A stretch of DNA of 64,000 bases, taken from NCBI RefSeq assembly GCF_040529045.1, contig NZ_CP131914.1, positions 1 to 64,000 on the forward strand, given 5' to 3'. This document shows, piece by piece, positions 27,539-38,314 of this stretch (position 1 is its first letter; every line of letters begins with the position of its first letter). The notes beneath the pieces were generated by a model, which was not told the DNA's origin, searched no databases, and saw only the letters and a list, made by a program, of their open reading frames with translations. This DNA comes from Xanthomonas indica (GTDB taxonomy: Bacteria; Pseudomonadota; Gammaproteobacteria; Xanthomonadales; Xanthomonadaceae). The position numbers and the translations under genes were made by a program.

Positions 27539-29149
27539 ATGTCGGACCAACGCGACGAGCCGCCGATCAGCGGACTGCGCAAGCTGCTGTCGCCGCGTCG
27601 GCGCGATCCGGCGCCCGTGGCGGCCGCGACGCTGCCGGCGCGCGCGCATGGGCAGGGCCATGGGCACAAGCACGCCCATGCGGCGCTTCCTGCGGCGGCC
27701 GCGACCGACCCGGCTGCCGCCACCGCCGCGCTGATCCACCTGTTCCAGCAGGCGCACGAGCCGCTGGGCCTGCTCGGCGCCTTCGCCGACGGCATGGCCG
27801 CGCTGCATGGCGAGTTGGGCGACATGGGCCGGCGCCTGCAATCGGCGGCCAGCAGCGGCGACTGGCCCAGCTACGGCCGCGCGCTGCGCCAGTTGATCGA
27901 CAAGTACATCCGCACCATCGACGTCGAAGATCCGCTGGCCGGGCCCAGCGACAGCGAGCGCCTGCGCGACCTGCTGCGGCAGACCGTGGCCGGCGCGCTG
28001 GCGGCGCTGCTGCACACCCTGCCCGAACTGGCCGGCGAAGCCGAGGCCAGCGGCGAGGCGCTGCGTCAGTGGCGGCCCGGGCAACCGCTGGAGCCGGTGG
28101 CGCAGCAGGTGCGCGAGCTGTGCCACCAGATCGCGTTGCGCGCCAACGACAGCCAGGAGCAGCAGGCGCTGTTGCTGAGCCTGTTCGACCTGCTGCTGGA
28201 GAACGTCGGCGAACTGCTCGAGGACACCAGTTGGCTGCAGGGGCAGATCGCGGTGGTGCGCGACCTGATCGCCGGGCCGCTGGACCGCTACTCGATCGAG
28301 GAGGCGCGCGGCAGCCTGCGCGAGGTGATCTACAAGCAGGGCCTGCTCAAGCAGGGCATCGCCGAATCCAAGGAGGCGATGAAGGACCTGATGCTGACCT
28401 TCGTCGAAGATCTGGACGGCATGGCCGCCAGCACCGGCGAATTCCACGACCGCATCGCCGACTACTCGCAGACCATCCGCGACGCGCGCAGCATCGCCGA
28501 CCTCAACCGCCTGCTGCAGGAAGTGTTGCAGGACACCGGCCACGTGCAGGAGCAGGCGCTGCGCGCGCGCGACCACCTGATCGCCGCGCGCCAGGAAGTG
28601 GAGGCGGCCGAGCAGCGCATCCTGCGCCTGGAGCAGGAACTGCAGGACGTCAGCGGCCTGGTGCGGGTCGACCAACTCACCGGCGCGCTCAACCGTCGTG
28701 GGCTGGAGGATCTGTTCGCGCGCGAACTGGTGCGTACCGAACGCAGCGCGCAACCGCTGTGCGTGGCGATGCTGGACCTGGACGATTTCCGCCAGCTCAA
28801 CGAAACCTTCGGCCACCCCGGCGGCGACAGCGCCCTGCGCCACGTGGTGGAGGTGGCGCGCACCACCTTGCGCGCCAGCGACGCCGTCGCCCGCTTCGGC
28901 GGCGAGGAATTCGTGCTGCTGATGCCGGACTGCACGATCTTCGAGGCCAGCGCGGCGGTGACCCGGGTGCAACGCGCCCTGGCCCAGCGCGCGGTGGTGC
29001 ACGAGGACCAGCGCGTGTTCGTGAGCTTCAGCGCCGGCGTGGCCCTGCGCCAGCCCGGCGAAGCGCAGGACGCGCTGATCCGCCGCGCCGACCGTGCGCT
29101 GTACGAGGCCAAGAAGGCCGGCAAGAACCGGGTGGTGTCGGCCGACTAG
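27539..29149 (+). CDS. GGDEF diguanylate cyclase
   Basis: The 536-residue cytoplasmic protein is likely to make cyclic di-GMP. The start is the ATG at 27539, with GGGAGGA 10-11 bases upstream. After a basic, His-rich N-terminus (HGQGHGHKHAHA) comes a long helical region, residues about 60-360, with coiled-coil character near 330-375 (AARQEVEAAEQRILRLEQELQDV). The C-terminal GGDEF domain has the active signature RFGGEEF near residue 454 and the substrate-binding DLDDFRQLNETFGHPGGD. No transmembrane segment or EAL domain is seen. An inhibitory-site RxxD is not obvious. The input signal is unknown. Confidence 0.93.
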   Translation: MSDQRDEPPISGLRKLLSPRRRDPAPVAAATLPARAHGQGHGHKHAHAALPAAAATDPAAATAALIHLFQQAHEPLGLLGAFADGMAALHGELGDMGRRLQSAASSGDWPSYGRALRQLIDKYIRTIDVEDPLAGPSDSERLRDLLRQTVAGALAALLHTLPELAGEAEASGEALRQWRPGQPLEPVAQQVRELCHQIALRANDSQEQQALLLSLFDLLLENVGELLEDTSWLQGQIAVVRDLIAGPLDRYSIEEARGSLREVIYKQGLLKQGIAESKEAMKDLMLTFVEDLDGMAASTGEFHDRIADYSQTIRDARSIADLNRLLQEVLQDTGHVQEQALRARDHLIAARQEVEAAEQRILRLEQELQDVSGLVRVDQLTGALNRRGLEDLFARELVRTERSAQPLCVAMLDLDDFRQLNETFGHPGGDSALRHVVEVARTTLRASDAVARFGGEEFVLLMPDCTIFEASAAVTRVQRALAQRAVVHEDQRVFVSFSAGVALRQPGEAQDALIRRADRALYEAKKAGKNRVVSAD

Positions 29150-29171
29150 CTGGCGCCGGCGTGACCGGCGC

Positions 29172-29249
29172 GGGATTGGGGAGTCGGGATTGGGGATTGG
29201 CAAGAGCGGCGCGCTTGGCTCGCTGTTGCGAATCCCGAATCTCCAATCC

Positions 29250-29264
<15 letters not shown>
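29172..29264. repeat. AATCCC-type inverted repeat, family C
   Basis: GGGATTGGGGAGTCGGGATT and its approximate inverse GAATCTCCAATCCCTAATCCC face each other between the convergent diguanylate cyclase and DUF808 genes. The DUF808 stop codon lies inside the right arm. It may act as a bidirectional terminator. Confidence 0.75.
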
Positions 29265-30152
<888 letters not shown>

Positions 30153-30292
30153 GCGGGGATTCCGTTCGGGGTGAGCGGCGATTCTCGCCGATTCCGCTGG
30201 CCACGTGCGTGAGCGGTGCCGCCTCAGCCGTGCATAACGCCGGCTCGGCTACCGTGCGCGGCAGGCCCGCATTGCCCGCGAAGGAGACCCGA

Positions 30293-31918
30293 ATGGACCA
30301 GTTCCTCACCGCCCCCCGCGCCATCGTCGACGACGTGCTCGCGGCCGTGGCCATGCTGCAACCGCTGCGGCTGTCCGAAACCGACAGCGGCACCCGCATC
30401 GTGCTGCAGGCCGCGCGCGATCCGCGCCAGGTCGCGGTGCTGTCCGGCGGCGGCGCCGGGCACGAGCCGGCGCATGCCGGCTTCGTCGGCCCCGGCATGC
30501 TCAGCGGCGCCATCGCCGGCGACCTGTTCGCCTCGCCCGGGGTGGAAGCGGTGCTGGCGGCGATCCGCGCCTGCGCCGACGCGCCCGGCGTGCTGCTGGT
30601 GATTAAGAACTACACCGGCGACCGGCTCAACTTCGGCCTGGCCGCCGAGCGCGCCCGCGCCGAGGGCATCGACGTGGCCAGCGTGCTGGTCGCCGACGAC
30701 ATCGCCCTGCCCGACGCCACGCAGCCGCGCGGCATCGCCGGCACGGTGCTGGTGCACAAGTACGTGGGCCACCTGGCGCGCGAGGGCGTTCCGCTGGCCG
30801 ACCTGGCACAGCACGGTCAGGCCTTCGCCGACCGCCTGCTGTCGCTGGGCATGGCCTTGTCCAGTTGCAGCGTGCCCGGCCAGCACGTCGGCCGCCGCGC
30901 GCCGGAACTGGGCCTGGGCATCCACAACGAACCGGGCGCGCGGCCGGTGCAGCCGAGCACGGTGGAGGAAGCCCTGGCGCTGGTGCTGGACCCGCTGCTG
31001 GCACAGGCCAATGCCCGCTTCGGCACCGACGCGCCACTGGTCCTGATGCTCAACGACCTCGGCGGCTGCTCGACGCAGGAACTGGGCGTGCTGACGCGGC
31101 TGGCGCTGCAACGCATCGGCGTCGAGCGGGTGGCGCTGATGGTGGTGCCGGCGGCGCTGATGACCTCGATGGACATGCACGGCTTCTCGATCACCCTCGC
31201 CCCGGCCGACGCCGACGTGCTCGCCGCGCTGCAGGCGCCGGTGCAGACCCTGGGCTGGCCAGGCGTGCGCGTGCCGCACGCGGTGCGGACCTTTGCGCCG
31301 GCACTGAAGCGCGACGACAGCCACCGCCAGGGCACGCGCGATGCGCAGTGCGCCGCAGCGCTGGCGCGGGTGGCGCAGGCACTGATCGCCGCGCAGGCGG
31401 AACTGGACGCCCTGGACGCGCGCAGTGGCGATGGCGACGCCGGCAGCACCTTCGCCGCCGGGGCGCGCGCCGTGCAGCAAGCGTTGGACACGGATGCGCT
31501 GGCCACCGGCGACGCCGCCGTACTGGCGCGCGGGCTGGCGGCGACGATCGAACACAGCATGGGCGGCTCCAGCGGCGTGCTGCTGTCGATCCTGTTCACC
31601 ACCGCTGCCGGCGCCCTGGCGGAAGGACGCGACTGGGTGCAGGCGCTGCAGGCCGGCGTGGCGCGGATGCAGCACTACGGCGGCGCGCAACGCGGCGACC
31701 GCACCCTGCTCGATGCCTTGCTGCCGGCGCTGGACGCCCTGGCCCAGGGTGCCGGCGTGGACGCCGCCGCGCACGCCGCCCGCGCCGGTGCCGATGCCAC
31801 CGCACAGCTCACCCGCGCTGGCGCCGGCCGCGCGGCCGCAGTGCCGGCGGACGCATTGCGCGGCGTGATCGACCCCGGCGCCGAGGCGGTGGCGCGGGCG
31901 TTCGCGGCCTGGCGGTGA
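30293..31918 (+). CDS. ATP-dependent dihydroxyacetone kinase (DhaK-DhaL fusion)
   Basis: The 541-residue single-chain kinase phosphorylates dihydroxyacetone to the glycolytic intermediate. The DhaK domain (about 5-325) has SGGGAGHEPAHAGFVG, IKNYTGDRLNF and His211 in GIHNEPG, the residue that binds substrate covalently. The DhaL domain (about 355-541) has the ATP/metal motif DARSGDGDAGSTF and SMGGSSGVLL. This domain order is that of ATP-dependent enzymes such as the Citrobacter type, not the three-subunit PTS form. The start has AAGGAG 7 bases upstream. It could funnel dihydroxyacetone alongside the glycerol genes at 59.6-63.7 kb. Confidence 0.94.
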   Translation: MDQFLTAPRAIVDDVLAAVAMLQPLRLSETDSGTRIVLQAARDPRQVAVLSGGGAGHEPAHAGFVGPGMLSGAIAGDLFASPGVEAVLAAIRACADAPGVLLVIKNYTGDRLNFGLAAERARAEGIDVASVLVADDIALPDATQPRGIAGTVLVHKYVGHLAREGVPLADLAQHGQAFADRLLSLGMALSSCSVPGQHVGRRAPELGLGIHNEPGARPVQPSTVEEALALVLDPLLAQANARFGTDAPLVLMLNDLGGCSTQELGVLTRLALQRIGVERVALMVVPAALMTSMDMHGFSITLAPADADVLAALQAPVQTLGWPGVRVPHAVRTFAPALKRDDSHRQGTRDAQCAAALARVAQALIAAQAELDALDARSGDGDAGSTFAAGARAVQQALDTDALATGDAAVLARGLAATIEHSMGGSSGVLLSILFTTAAGALAEGRDWVQALQAGVARMQHYGGAQRGDRTLLDALLPALDALAQGAGVDAAAHAARAGADATAQLTRAGAGRAAAVPADALRGVIDPGAEAVARAFAAWR

Positions 31919-31995
31919 AGCGACCGGTCGGTCGGCCGATGCGGTGCGAGGCAGGCATGGGTCAATCGGGGAGGCAGGCGTGTCCGGGATCGCCT

Positions 31996-32238
31996 GTCGC
32001 GGCTGAAGCCGCTTCTACGACACGCCAGCACGCGGCATGCATGGCGTCGTCGCCGCACACACGTAGGCAACTCCGCATGCAATGCCACCAGGAATCGGCA
32101 GCCGTGCCCTCCTACGTTCAGCCGCGACAGGATTCATCGATAACGCCCATCGCGGCTGAAGCCGCTCCTACAGAGGGCGCCATCGGGGCTGCAATGGGCT
32201 GCCGGGTGCACTGTGGGAGGGACTTCAGTCCCGACGCG
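31996..32238. repeat. Cluster of three REP-like elements
   Basis: A single right arm of family A lies at 31996-32018, a diverged family A pair at about 32125-32172, and a family B arm (GTGGGAGGGACTTCAGTCCC) at 32213-32238. The 367-base gap between dhaK-L and the convergent secreted protein gene holds nothing else recognisable. Confidence 0.8.
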
Positions 32239-32285
32239 CGCATGTCGAAATCGCCAGCGCCTTTGGAGCATCGCCCCGCCGCCAG

Positions 32286-33434
32286 CTACTCCGCCGACGC
32301 CGCCTCCAGCACCTGCGCCACCGCCTGCAGCGAGCCTTGCACCGAGCCGGGCTGCAGCGCCAGCGCCTGGGTCTTGCCGCGCACCGCCACCTCCATGCGC
32401 TGCGGCACGCCGCGCGCATCGCCGACGATGCGGTAGGTGGTGTCGCCGCGCGTGAAGCGGAGCACCTGGTGGTCGGCGTCGTAGTCCATCGCCTCGCCCT
32501 CCGCATTCGGATACAGCAGATCCACCCGCTGCTGCGCGCCGATCGCCGCATAGAACGGCTTGCCGCTTGCGCCGTCGCCGACATTGGCGAACACCACGAT
32601 GCGCTTGCCGGCCGGCGCCAGGCGGAACGCGAGCAGGAGATTGCGCTCGCCCGCGGTGGTACCGCCCTGCTCGTCCCACAGATAGTGCGTGTCGGCCACG
32701 CGCTTGCCGGCACGGTCGCGGTACACCGTCTCCTGCGCCAGTCCCGGCCCCTCGCTGCGCGCATCCTCCACCACCTCGCGCTCCAGCAGGGGCTCGCCAT
32801 CGCGTACCGAGTACGTCGCGTACTGGTGCCAACAGCAGCCGTCCTTGGTCATGGTGTGGAGTTCGCGCGCCTGCGCATCCACTTGGAACAAGCCGCAGTT
32901 GCTCTGTGCCAGTTCGGTGAAACCGGGGCTGGCCTCGAAGCCGTCGGCGGTGCCCAGGTACACCTGGTAGGACGGGCCGTGATAGCAGCTGTTCTGGCCG
33001 TCCATCACCGCCAGGTCCTTGATCCCGTCGAAATTGAAATCGTCGTAGATCAGCACGCTCTGCTCGCCGTACGGCAGTTCGTGCACGTTGGCCTTGACCT
33101 TGCCGTTCTTGCCATCGGTGTCCAGCACCAGTTCCGACGAGGCCACCTCGAGCAGCGGCGTGGCGTTGCCGCGGGCGAACACGCGCACGATCCCGGGACG
33201 GAACACCTCGTCGTTGTCCTCGACTTCCAGGGTCGCGCGGTAGCGGTCGGAAAAGTCCTGCAGCTCGTAACTGCGGCGCGTGCTGGCAGCGAAGGCCTTG
33301 GCGTCGAACTCCTCGCCGGCATAGCGCTGGGGCGCGGTCGCCGCAGCCGCAGTCGCCGACAGCAGCCCCGTCAGCAACGCGCACGCGCACAGGACGGCGG
33401 CACGGCAAACGGCGGGCAAAACGACGACGGACAT
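32286..33434 (-). CDS. Secreted XAC2610-like protein
   Basis: The 382-residue protein has a signal peptide of about 33 residues ending ATAAAA. The body resembles XAC2610-related proteins: YGEQSVLIYDDFNFDGIKDLAVMDGQNSCYHGPSYQVYL contains the FDGxxDLA calcium-loop-like turn (split here between two strands). A C-terminal region of about 120 residues beyond the usual domain has an independent beta-rich look. XAC2610 itself is the periplasmic lysozyme-inhibiting immunity partner of a type IV secretion effector in Xanthomonas. No effector gene lies next to this one, so an inhibitor role is only an analogy. Confidence 0.75.
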   Translation of the reverse strand: MSVVVLPAVCRAAVLCACALLTGLLSATAAAATAPQRYAGEEFDAKAFAASTRRSYELQDFSDRYRATLEVEDNDEVFRPGIVRVFARGNATPLLEVASSELVLDTDGKNGKVKANVHELPYGEQSVLIYDDFNFDGIKDLAVMDGQNSCYHGPSYQVYLGTADGFEASPGFTELAQSNCGLFQVDAQARELHTMTKDGCCWHQYATYSVRDGEPLLEREVVEDARSEGPGLAQETVYRDRAGKRVADTHYLWDEQGGTTAGERNLLLAFRLAPAGKRIVVFANVGDGASGKPFYAAIGAQQRVDLLYPNAEGEAMDYDADHQVLRFTRGDTTYRIVGDARGVPQRMEVAVRGKTQALALQPGSVQGSLQAVAQVLEAASAE

Positions 33435-33518
33435 GGCAGCGCTCCTGGCTGGTGACGGCGAGCGCCCAGGGTAAGCGCGGTCGCGGTACCGGAACAGAGG
33501 CTGCCAACCGCCCATGGG

Positions 33519-33659
33519 TCAGAACAGCGCACGCGCGAAGGCGCGCAGGGCGCTGCGCACCTCGGTGGCGACGCCGGCGCCGTCGTCGCCCAGCCAGGCC
33601 ATGACCAGCAGCGCCAGGATCACCACCGCTGCCAGCAGCGCCAGCCGACGTCCGCTCAT
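33519..33659 (-). CDS. Possible small single-span membrane protein
   Basis: The 46-residue frame from the ATG at 33659 encodes one strong hydrophobic helix (LALLAAVVILALLVMAWLG) followed by an amphipathic basic tail ending RALRAFARALF. No clear ribosome binding site precedes it. It could be a genuine small protein or a chance frame; the composition of the helix is the only support. Confidence 0.35.
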   Translation of the reverse strand: MSGRRLALLAAVVILALLVMAWLGDDGAGVATEVRSALRAFARALF

Positions 33660-34082
33660 CGGGCCACAGCCATGCCGACACCGCGCGCCCGCGTGCGCGT
33701 CGCGCCGTCCCATGGCGCGGTCTCTGGCGCAGCGCGCCGATGATGACCGCGCCCCGAGGGATGGCACCGACGCGCCCCGATCGACCTCGCCCGTTCGCTC
33801 CGCTGCACTCCGCTCCCTCCGACCCGCGCCATCGCAACGCGGCAGGATACGACGCCTCGCCATGATGAGGACCCCATCGCCAGCGCTCCTGGCGACATGG
33901 CGCCGATCACGGCAGACCGCTTGCACGGCGCGGGGCGCAGGATCGCGGCTGTCATGTGCAGCGACCCTCGCCCCCTTCCGTCGCGTCGGCGAAGAACAGG
34001 CGCCACGCGCCTCGGGATTCACCGCGCGACGACCCGATGGTCGCCACACTCATGCCTGCCTTTCGCCTGCCCGGAGCCCACC
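33660..34082. other. Intergenic region upstream of the UbiB-family gene
   Basis: About 420 bases with no credible gene. The open frames are Arg-rich. No promoter or repeat was recognised apart from the ribosome binding site (GGAG) of the downstream TTG start. Confidence 0.35.
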
Positions 34083-35774
34083 TTGAGCGCGACGCCCGAC
34101 GCTGCGGACGCACCGCACGTGATCGGCGGCCTCAGCCGCCGCACCCAGATCCTGCGCCTGCTGCTGCGCTACCGCAGCTCCGGGGTGTTTTCCGGCATGG
34201 ACATGGAGACCGCCCAGGGCGAGCACGAGCTGCCGCCGGAAGGCACGCCGGAACAGTTCGTCACCGACCTGGAGGCGCTGGGGCCGACCTTCGTCAAGCT
34301 CGGGCAGATGCTGTCCACGCGCCCGGACGTGGTGCCGCCGGAGTTCGCCACCGCGCTGGAGCGGATGCAGGAGAACACCGCGCCGATTCCGAGCGAGCGC
34401 ATCCGCGAGATCGTCGAGGCCGAACTCGGTGTCGGCATCAACAAGGCCTTCTCCGCCTTCGACGACACCCCGCTGGGCAGCGCCTCGCTGGCGCAGGTGC
34501 ACCGCGCCGCGCTGCGCGACGGCACACCGGTGGCGATCAAGGTGCAGAAGCCCGAGGTCGCCGCGCAGGTGCGCTCGGACCTGGAAGTGCTGCGCAGCTT
34601 CGCCAGCGCCGCCGACAAGCTCACCGGGCTGGGCCGGCGCATCCGCTTCGCCGACTGGCTGGCCGAGTTCGGCAAGGCGCTGCTGGCCGAACTGAACTAC
34701 GAGGCCGAGGCCGAGAACCTGGCGCGCTTCGGCGAACACCTGCGGCCGTTCCCGCAGCTGTGGGTGCCGCAGCCGGTGTGGGACCTGTGCAGCCGCCGCG
34801 TGCTGACCATGCAGCTGGCCGAAGGCGTGCGCGTGGACAAGATCTCCGGGCTGCGCCGCACCGAGCAGCCGATGGACGACCTGGCCGCGGCGCTGGTGCG
34901 TGGCTATCTGGACCAGATGTTCGTGCACGGCGAGATCCACGCCGACCCGCATCCGGGCAACCTGCGCGTGCTCGCCGACGGGCGCCTGGCGATCTTCGAC
35001 CTGGGCATGGTCGCGCACGTGCCGCCGAAGCTGCGCGAGCGCCTGCTCAAGCTGCTGTTCGCGGCGGTCGACGGCCGCGGCGAGGAAGTGGCCGAGGAAA
35101 CCATCGCCCTGAGCACGCGCCTGGAGGACTTCGACGAGGAGCGCTACCAGCGCGAGACCGGGCAGATGATCGCCCGCTACGCCGCGCACGACGCCACCTC
35201 CGAAGGCCGGGTGGTGCTGGACCTGGTGCGCATCGCCACCGCCTACGGCCTGCGCACGCCGCCCGAGCTGAGCCTGCTCGGCAAGACCCTGCTGAACCTG
35301 GAAGCAGTGTGCCGCGCGCTGTCGCCGCACCTGGACACGCGCGTGGTGGTCGAGGACCAGCTGCAGCACGTGATGCGCGCGCGGCTGAAGAAGTCGCTGT
35401 CGGCGGCCAACCTGGCCAGCGAGGCGATGGAACTGCAGGCGCTGCTGCGCGAGGGCCCGCGCCGGCTCTCGGACATCCTCACCCTGGCCGCGGAGAACCG
35501 CCTGCAGGTGCGCGTGGCCGGGCTGGAGGAATCGCGGCTGATGGAGAGCCTGCAGAAGATCGCCAACCGCGTCGCCGCCGGCATCGTCACCGCCGCGCTG
35601 ATCCTGGCCTCCACGCAGATGATGCGCATCGACACCGGCACCAAGCTGTTCGGCTACCCGGCCATCGCGATGGTGCTGTTCCTGCTCGGCGTGATCCTGG
35701 GCCTGGGCATCGTGGTCAGCGCCGTGCTGTTCGACCGGCGCATCCGCGCCCGCGAGGAGCGCGGGAGGCGCTGA
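34083..35774 (+). CDS. UbiB/ABC1 (AarF) family atypical kinase
   Basis: The 563-residue protein starts at the TTG at 34083 with GGAG 6 bases upstream; no good ATG exists before residue 38 of the family match. The KxGQ motif (GPTFVKLGQMLSTRPDVVPPEF) that defines the UbiB family is present, as are the Ala-rich nucleotide loop (LGSASLAQVHRAALRDG), the catalytic lysine in VAIKVQKP, HGEIHADPHPGNL and the metal-binding IFDLGMV. Two hydrophobic helices close to the C-terminus anchor it in the inner membrane. UbiB proteins support ubiquinone biosynthesis. It lies alone, so it may be a second family member rather than the main ubiB. Confidence 0.92.
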   Translation: MSATPDAADAPHVIGGLSRRTQILRLLLRYRSSGVFSGMDMETAQGEHELPPEGTPEQFVTDLEALGPTFVKLGQMLSTRPDVVPPEFATALERMQENTAPIPSERIREIVEAELGVGINKAFSAFDDTPLGSASLAQVHRAALRDGTPVAIKVQKPEVAAQVRSDLEVLRSFASAADKLTGLGRRIRFADWLAEFGKALLAELNYEAEAENLARFGEHLRPFPQLWVPQPVWDLCSRRVLTMQLAEGVRVDKISGLRRTEQPMDDLAAALVRGYLDQMFVHGEIHADPHPGNLRVLADGRLAIFDLGMVAHVPPKLRERLLKLLFAAVDGRGEEVAEETIALSTRLEDFDEERYQRETGQMIARYAAHDATSEGRVVLDLVRIATAYGLRTPPELSLLGKTLLNLEAVCRALSPHLDTRVVVEDQLQHVMRARLKKSLSAANLASEAMELQALLREGPRRLSDILTLAAENRLQVRVAGLEESRLMESLQKIANRVAAGIVTAALILASTQMMRIDTGTKLFGYPAIAMVLFLLGVILGLGIVVSAVLFDRRIRAREERGRR

Positions 35775-35782
35775 ACGGCCGG

Positions 35783-35905
35783 GAGTGGGGAATCGGGAAT
35801 GGGGAATCGTAGGAGCGGCTTCAGCCGCGACCTGCAACGCCAGCAGGTCGCAGCCAAGCCTGCTTTACGCTTCACCAATCCCCAATCCCGAATCCCCAAT
35901 CCCAG
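35783..35905. repeat. Mixed repeat: AATCCC inverted repeat around a family A arm
   Basis: GGGGAATCGGGAATGGGGAA at the left and CAATCCCCAATCCCGAATCC at the right are inverted to each other. Between them lies a family A left arm (35809-35832) and a small hairpin (GCGACCTGC with GCAGGTCGC). It separates the convergent UbiB-family and channel genes. Confidence 0.8.
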
Positions 35906-38314
35906 CTACTCACGCACCAGCTTCACTTCCTGCGGCGACTCCAGCACGATGCCCTCCTCGGCCAGGCGCTGCAGCAGGGCGAAGAACAGGTCGCTGCGGG
36001 TGCCGTAGGTGAGCCGCGGCGAGGCCACGTAGGCGAAGCTGTTGAGGGTGACGTGGCCGCTGGCGATGGAGTCGATGAACACCGAGGGCGCCGGGTCGTC
36101 CAGCACGCCCGGGTGCGCCGCGTACAGCTCCAGCAGCAGGGCGCGCAGCTTGGTCACGTCGGTGCCCAGCGACACCGCGAACTGGATCTGCACCCGCCCC
36201 AGCGGCCCGGCCAGGGTCATGTTGCGCAGGGTCTTGGTAATCAGTTCGGAGTTGGGGACGATCAGGGTGGAGCGGTCGCCGACCTGGATCTCGGTGGCGC
36301 GCACGCTGATCCGGCGCACATCGCCCTCCTGGTCGCCGATCTTGATCCAGTCGCCGATCTTGACCGGACGCTCGGCGAGCAGGATCAGGCCGGACACGAA
36401 GTTCTGGGTGATCGACTGCAGGCCGAAACCGATGCCGACCGACAGCGCGCTGACCACCAGCGCGATCCGCTCCAGGCCGATGCCCAGTGCGGCCAGCGCC
36501 CACAACGCCGCCAGGATGATGCCGACATAGCGCGCCACCGTGCTGATCGAGTTGCGCGAGCCGTCGTCCAGTTCGGTCTTGGGCAGATAGGTCTGGGTCA
36601 GCCAGCGATGCAGGTACTGCATGACGCCCAGGCCGAGCAGCAGCACCAGCACCGCGCGCGCAATCGCCCCCGGGTAAAGCACCACCTTGTCGCTGACGCG
36701 GATGCCGTCGGACAGCAGCGAAAACCAGTCCGAGACGATCGAGACGTTGGTGCCGAACGGCATCAGCAGCGCGCCGACGCCGATCAGCAGCAGCAGCACC
36801 CGCAGCAGCGCCGAAGTCAGCACGCCGGCTTGCTCCAGGCTGCTCGAACGCACCCCGAAGGCGCCGTTGGCGGCGCGGCCGATGCGGCCTTCGCTGGCGA
36901 ACAGCCACAGCGCGAAGTCGTCGGCGAAGGTCATCAGCAGGCGCACCGCGCCGACGATCATGGTGATCCAGATGATCTGCCGGGTGATGAACAGGCCCAG
37001 GTGCAGGTAGCCCAGCAGCGCCGCCAGCAGCGCCACCACCACCGCCACCTTGACCAGCACCCCGATCAACGCCAGCACCCCGCCGTGCTGGCCGGGCGGC
37101 GGCGGCTGGTCGTTGGCCAGCGCCTGCGCCGCGGCCTCGGCGTACTGCCGCCGGCGCAGCCGCGACAGGCTGGTCAGCGTCGCCAGGATCAGCACGCCGT
37201 AGACCAGCGCGATCACCCCGTCGGCGGCGACGGTGGCCGAATCGCTGGTGCGCGCGGCCTGGTTGACCACCAGCAGCATGCTGCTGAGCCAGGCCAGCGC
37301 CGCGGTGGCCCAGGTGTACTTGCGCAGGCGCCGCGCGGTGGCGTCGTCGATCGGGAACAGCCGCCAGCTCGGCTGGTTCGGCAGCAGCACGCTGGCGCCG
37401 AGCGAACCCATGAAGGCCGCGGCGAAGCTGACCCACACGAAGCCATTGAGCACCGTCTCCAGGCGCTCGGGCACCGCATCGATGCTGCGCAGGGCCTCGG
37501 CCAGCGCCACCGCGGCCAGGCCCGGGGTCAGCGTGCCCAGCAGCAGGAACCAGATCGCCAGACCGGAGCGGCGCAGGCGGCTGCCCGGCGCGCGCGACAC
37601 CGCATAGCGCTTGCCCAGCCAGCGCAGCAGGTAGCGCAGCGGGAACAGCAGGATCAGCGCGATGGCGATGCCGAACCCGAGCGCGCCGCGGCCATGCTCG
37701 GCGATCGCGCCCTGCAGCGCCTGCTGGCCCAGCGCATACAGCGCCAGCAACTTGGCCTGGTCGTCGGGGAAATCGGCGGCGATCTGCTTCCACAGCGCCG
37801 GCGACAGCGGCGAGGGCGAGCGCAGCGACAGCTCCTGACTGAAATGCTCGGCGCGCGCGCGTTCGATGTCGTCGGCCAGCTGCCGCGCCTCCACCACCAT
37901 CAGCTTGCCGCGCTTGACCCCCGAATCCAGCGCGTCGCGCTGCTTGGTCAGCGCCTTGCGCTGCGCGGCGATGTCGGGCGAGTCGCCGGTGGCAGCCGGG
38001 CCGAGTTGCTGCAGGCGCGCATTGACCTGCGCCAGCTGCTGCGAGAGCGCATCGGCGGCGGTCTGCGCATCGTTGGCGGCATCGGAGACCTGCGCCACCA
38101 GGTCCTGGAAGGCGGTCTGGTTGCCCGCGTCCACTTCCTGGCCGCGCGCGTCCTTCAGCGACTTGGCGGCGTTGTCCAGCAGGGTCTGCGGGTCCGGCGG
38201 CGCGTCGTCGGCGTCCTGCGGCTGGGCGGAGGCCACGGCCGCGCACAGCCACAACAGCAGCAGGACGCAACGCAACAGGGACGACGAGGACGCGGAACGG
38301 GGCAGCAGGCGCAC
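35906..38314 (-). CDS. Large MscS-type mechanosensitive channel with DUF3772 domain
   Basis: The 802-residue protein, taken from the GTG at 38314, has a signal peptide (LLRCVLLLLWLCAAVASAQ) and a periplasmic helical domain at about 35-190 of the DUF3772 type with coiled-coil character. About ten membrane helices follow, then a C-terminal MscS core: VGIGFGLQSITQNFVSGLILLAERPVKIGDWI holds the pore helix and start of the beta domain, and the vestibule domain continues to the end. It resembles MscK/YbiO-class channels. The start is uncertain because no strong ribosome binding site is seen and the frame stays open 44 more codons. Confidence 0.88.
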   Translation of the reverse strand: MRLLPRSASSSSLLRCVLLLLWLCAAVASAQPQDADDAPPDPQTLLDNAAKSLKDARGQEVDAGNQTAFQDLVAQVSDAANDAQTAADALSQQLAQVNARLQQLGPAATGDSPDIAAQRKALTKQRDALDSGVKRGKLMVVEARQLADDIERARAEHFSQELSLRSPSPLSPALWKQIAADFPDDQAKLLALYALGQQALQGAIAEHGRGALGFGIAIALILLFPLRYLLRWLGKRYAVSRAPGSRLRRSGLAIWFLLLGTLTPGLAAVALAEALRSIDAVPERLETVLNGFVWVSFAAAFMGSLGASVLLPNQPSWRLFPIDDATARRLRKYTWATAALAWLSSMLLVVNQAARTSDSATVAADGVIALVYGVLILATLTSLSRLRRRQYAEAAAQALANDQPPPPGQHGGVLALIGVLVKVAVVVALLAALLGYLHLGLFITRQIIWITMIVGAVRLLMTFADDFALWLFASEGRIGRAANGAFGVRSSSLEQAGVLTSALLRVLLLLIGVGALLMPFGTNVSIVSDWFSLLSDGIRVSDKVVLYPGAIARAVLVLLLGLGVMQYLHRWLTQTYLPKTELDDGSRNSISTVARYVGIILAALWALAALGIGLERIALVVSALSVGIGFGLQSITQNFVSGLILLAERPVKIGDWIKIGDQEGDVRRISVRATEIQVGDRSTLIVPNSELITKTLRNMTLAGPLGRVQIQFAVSLGTDVTKLRALLLELYAAHPGVLDDPAPSVFIDSIASGHVTLNSFAYVASPRLTYGTRSDLFFALLQRLAEEGIVLESPQEVKLVRE

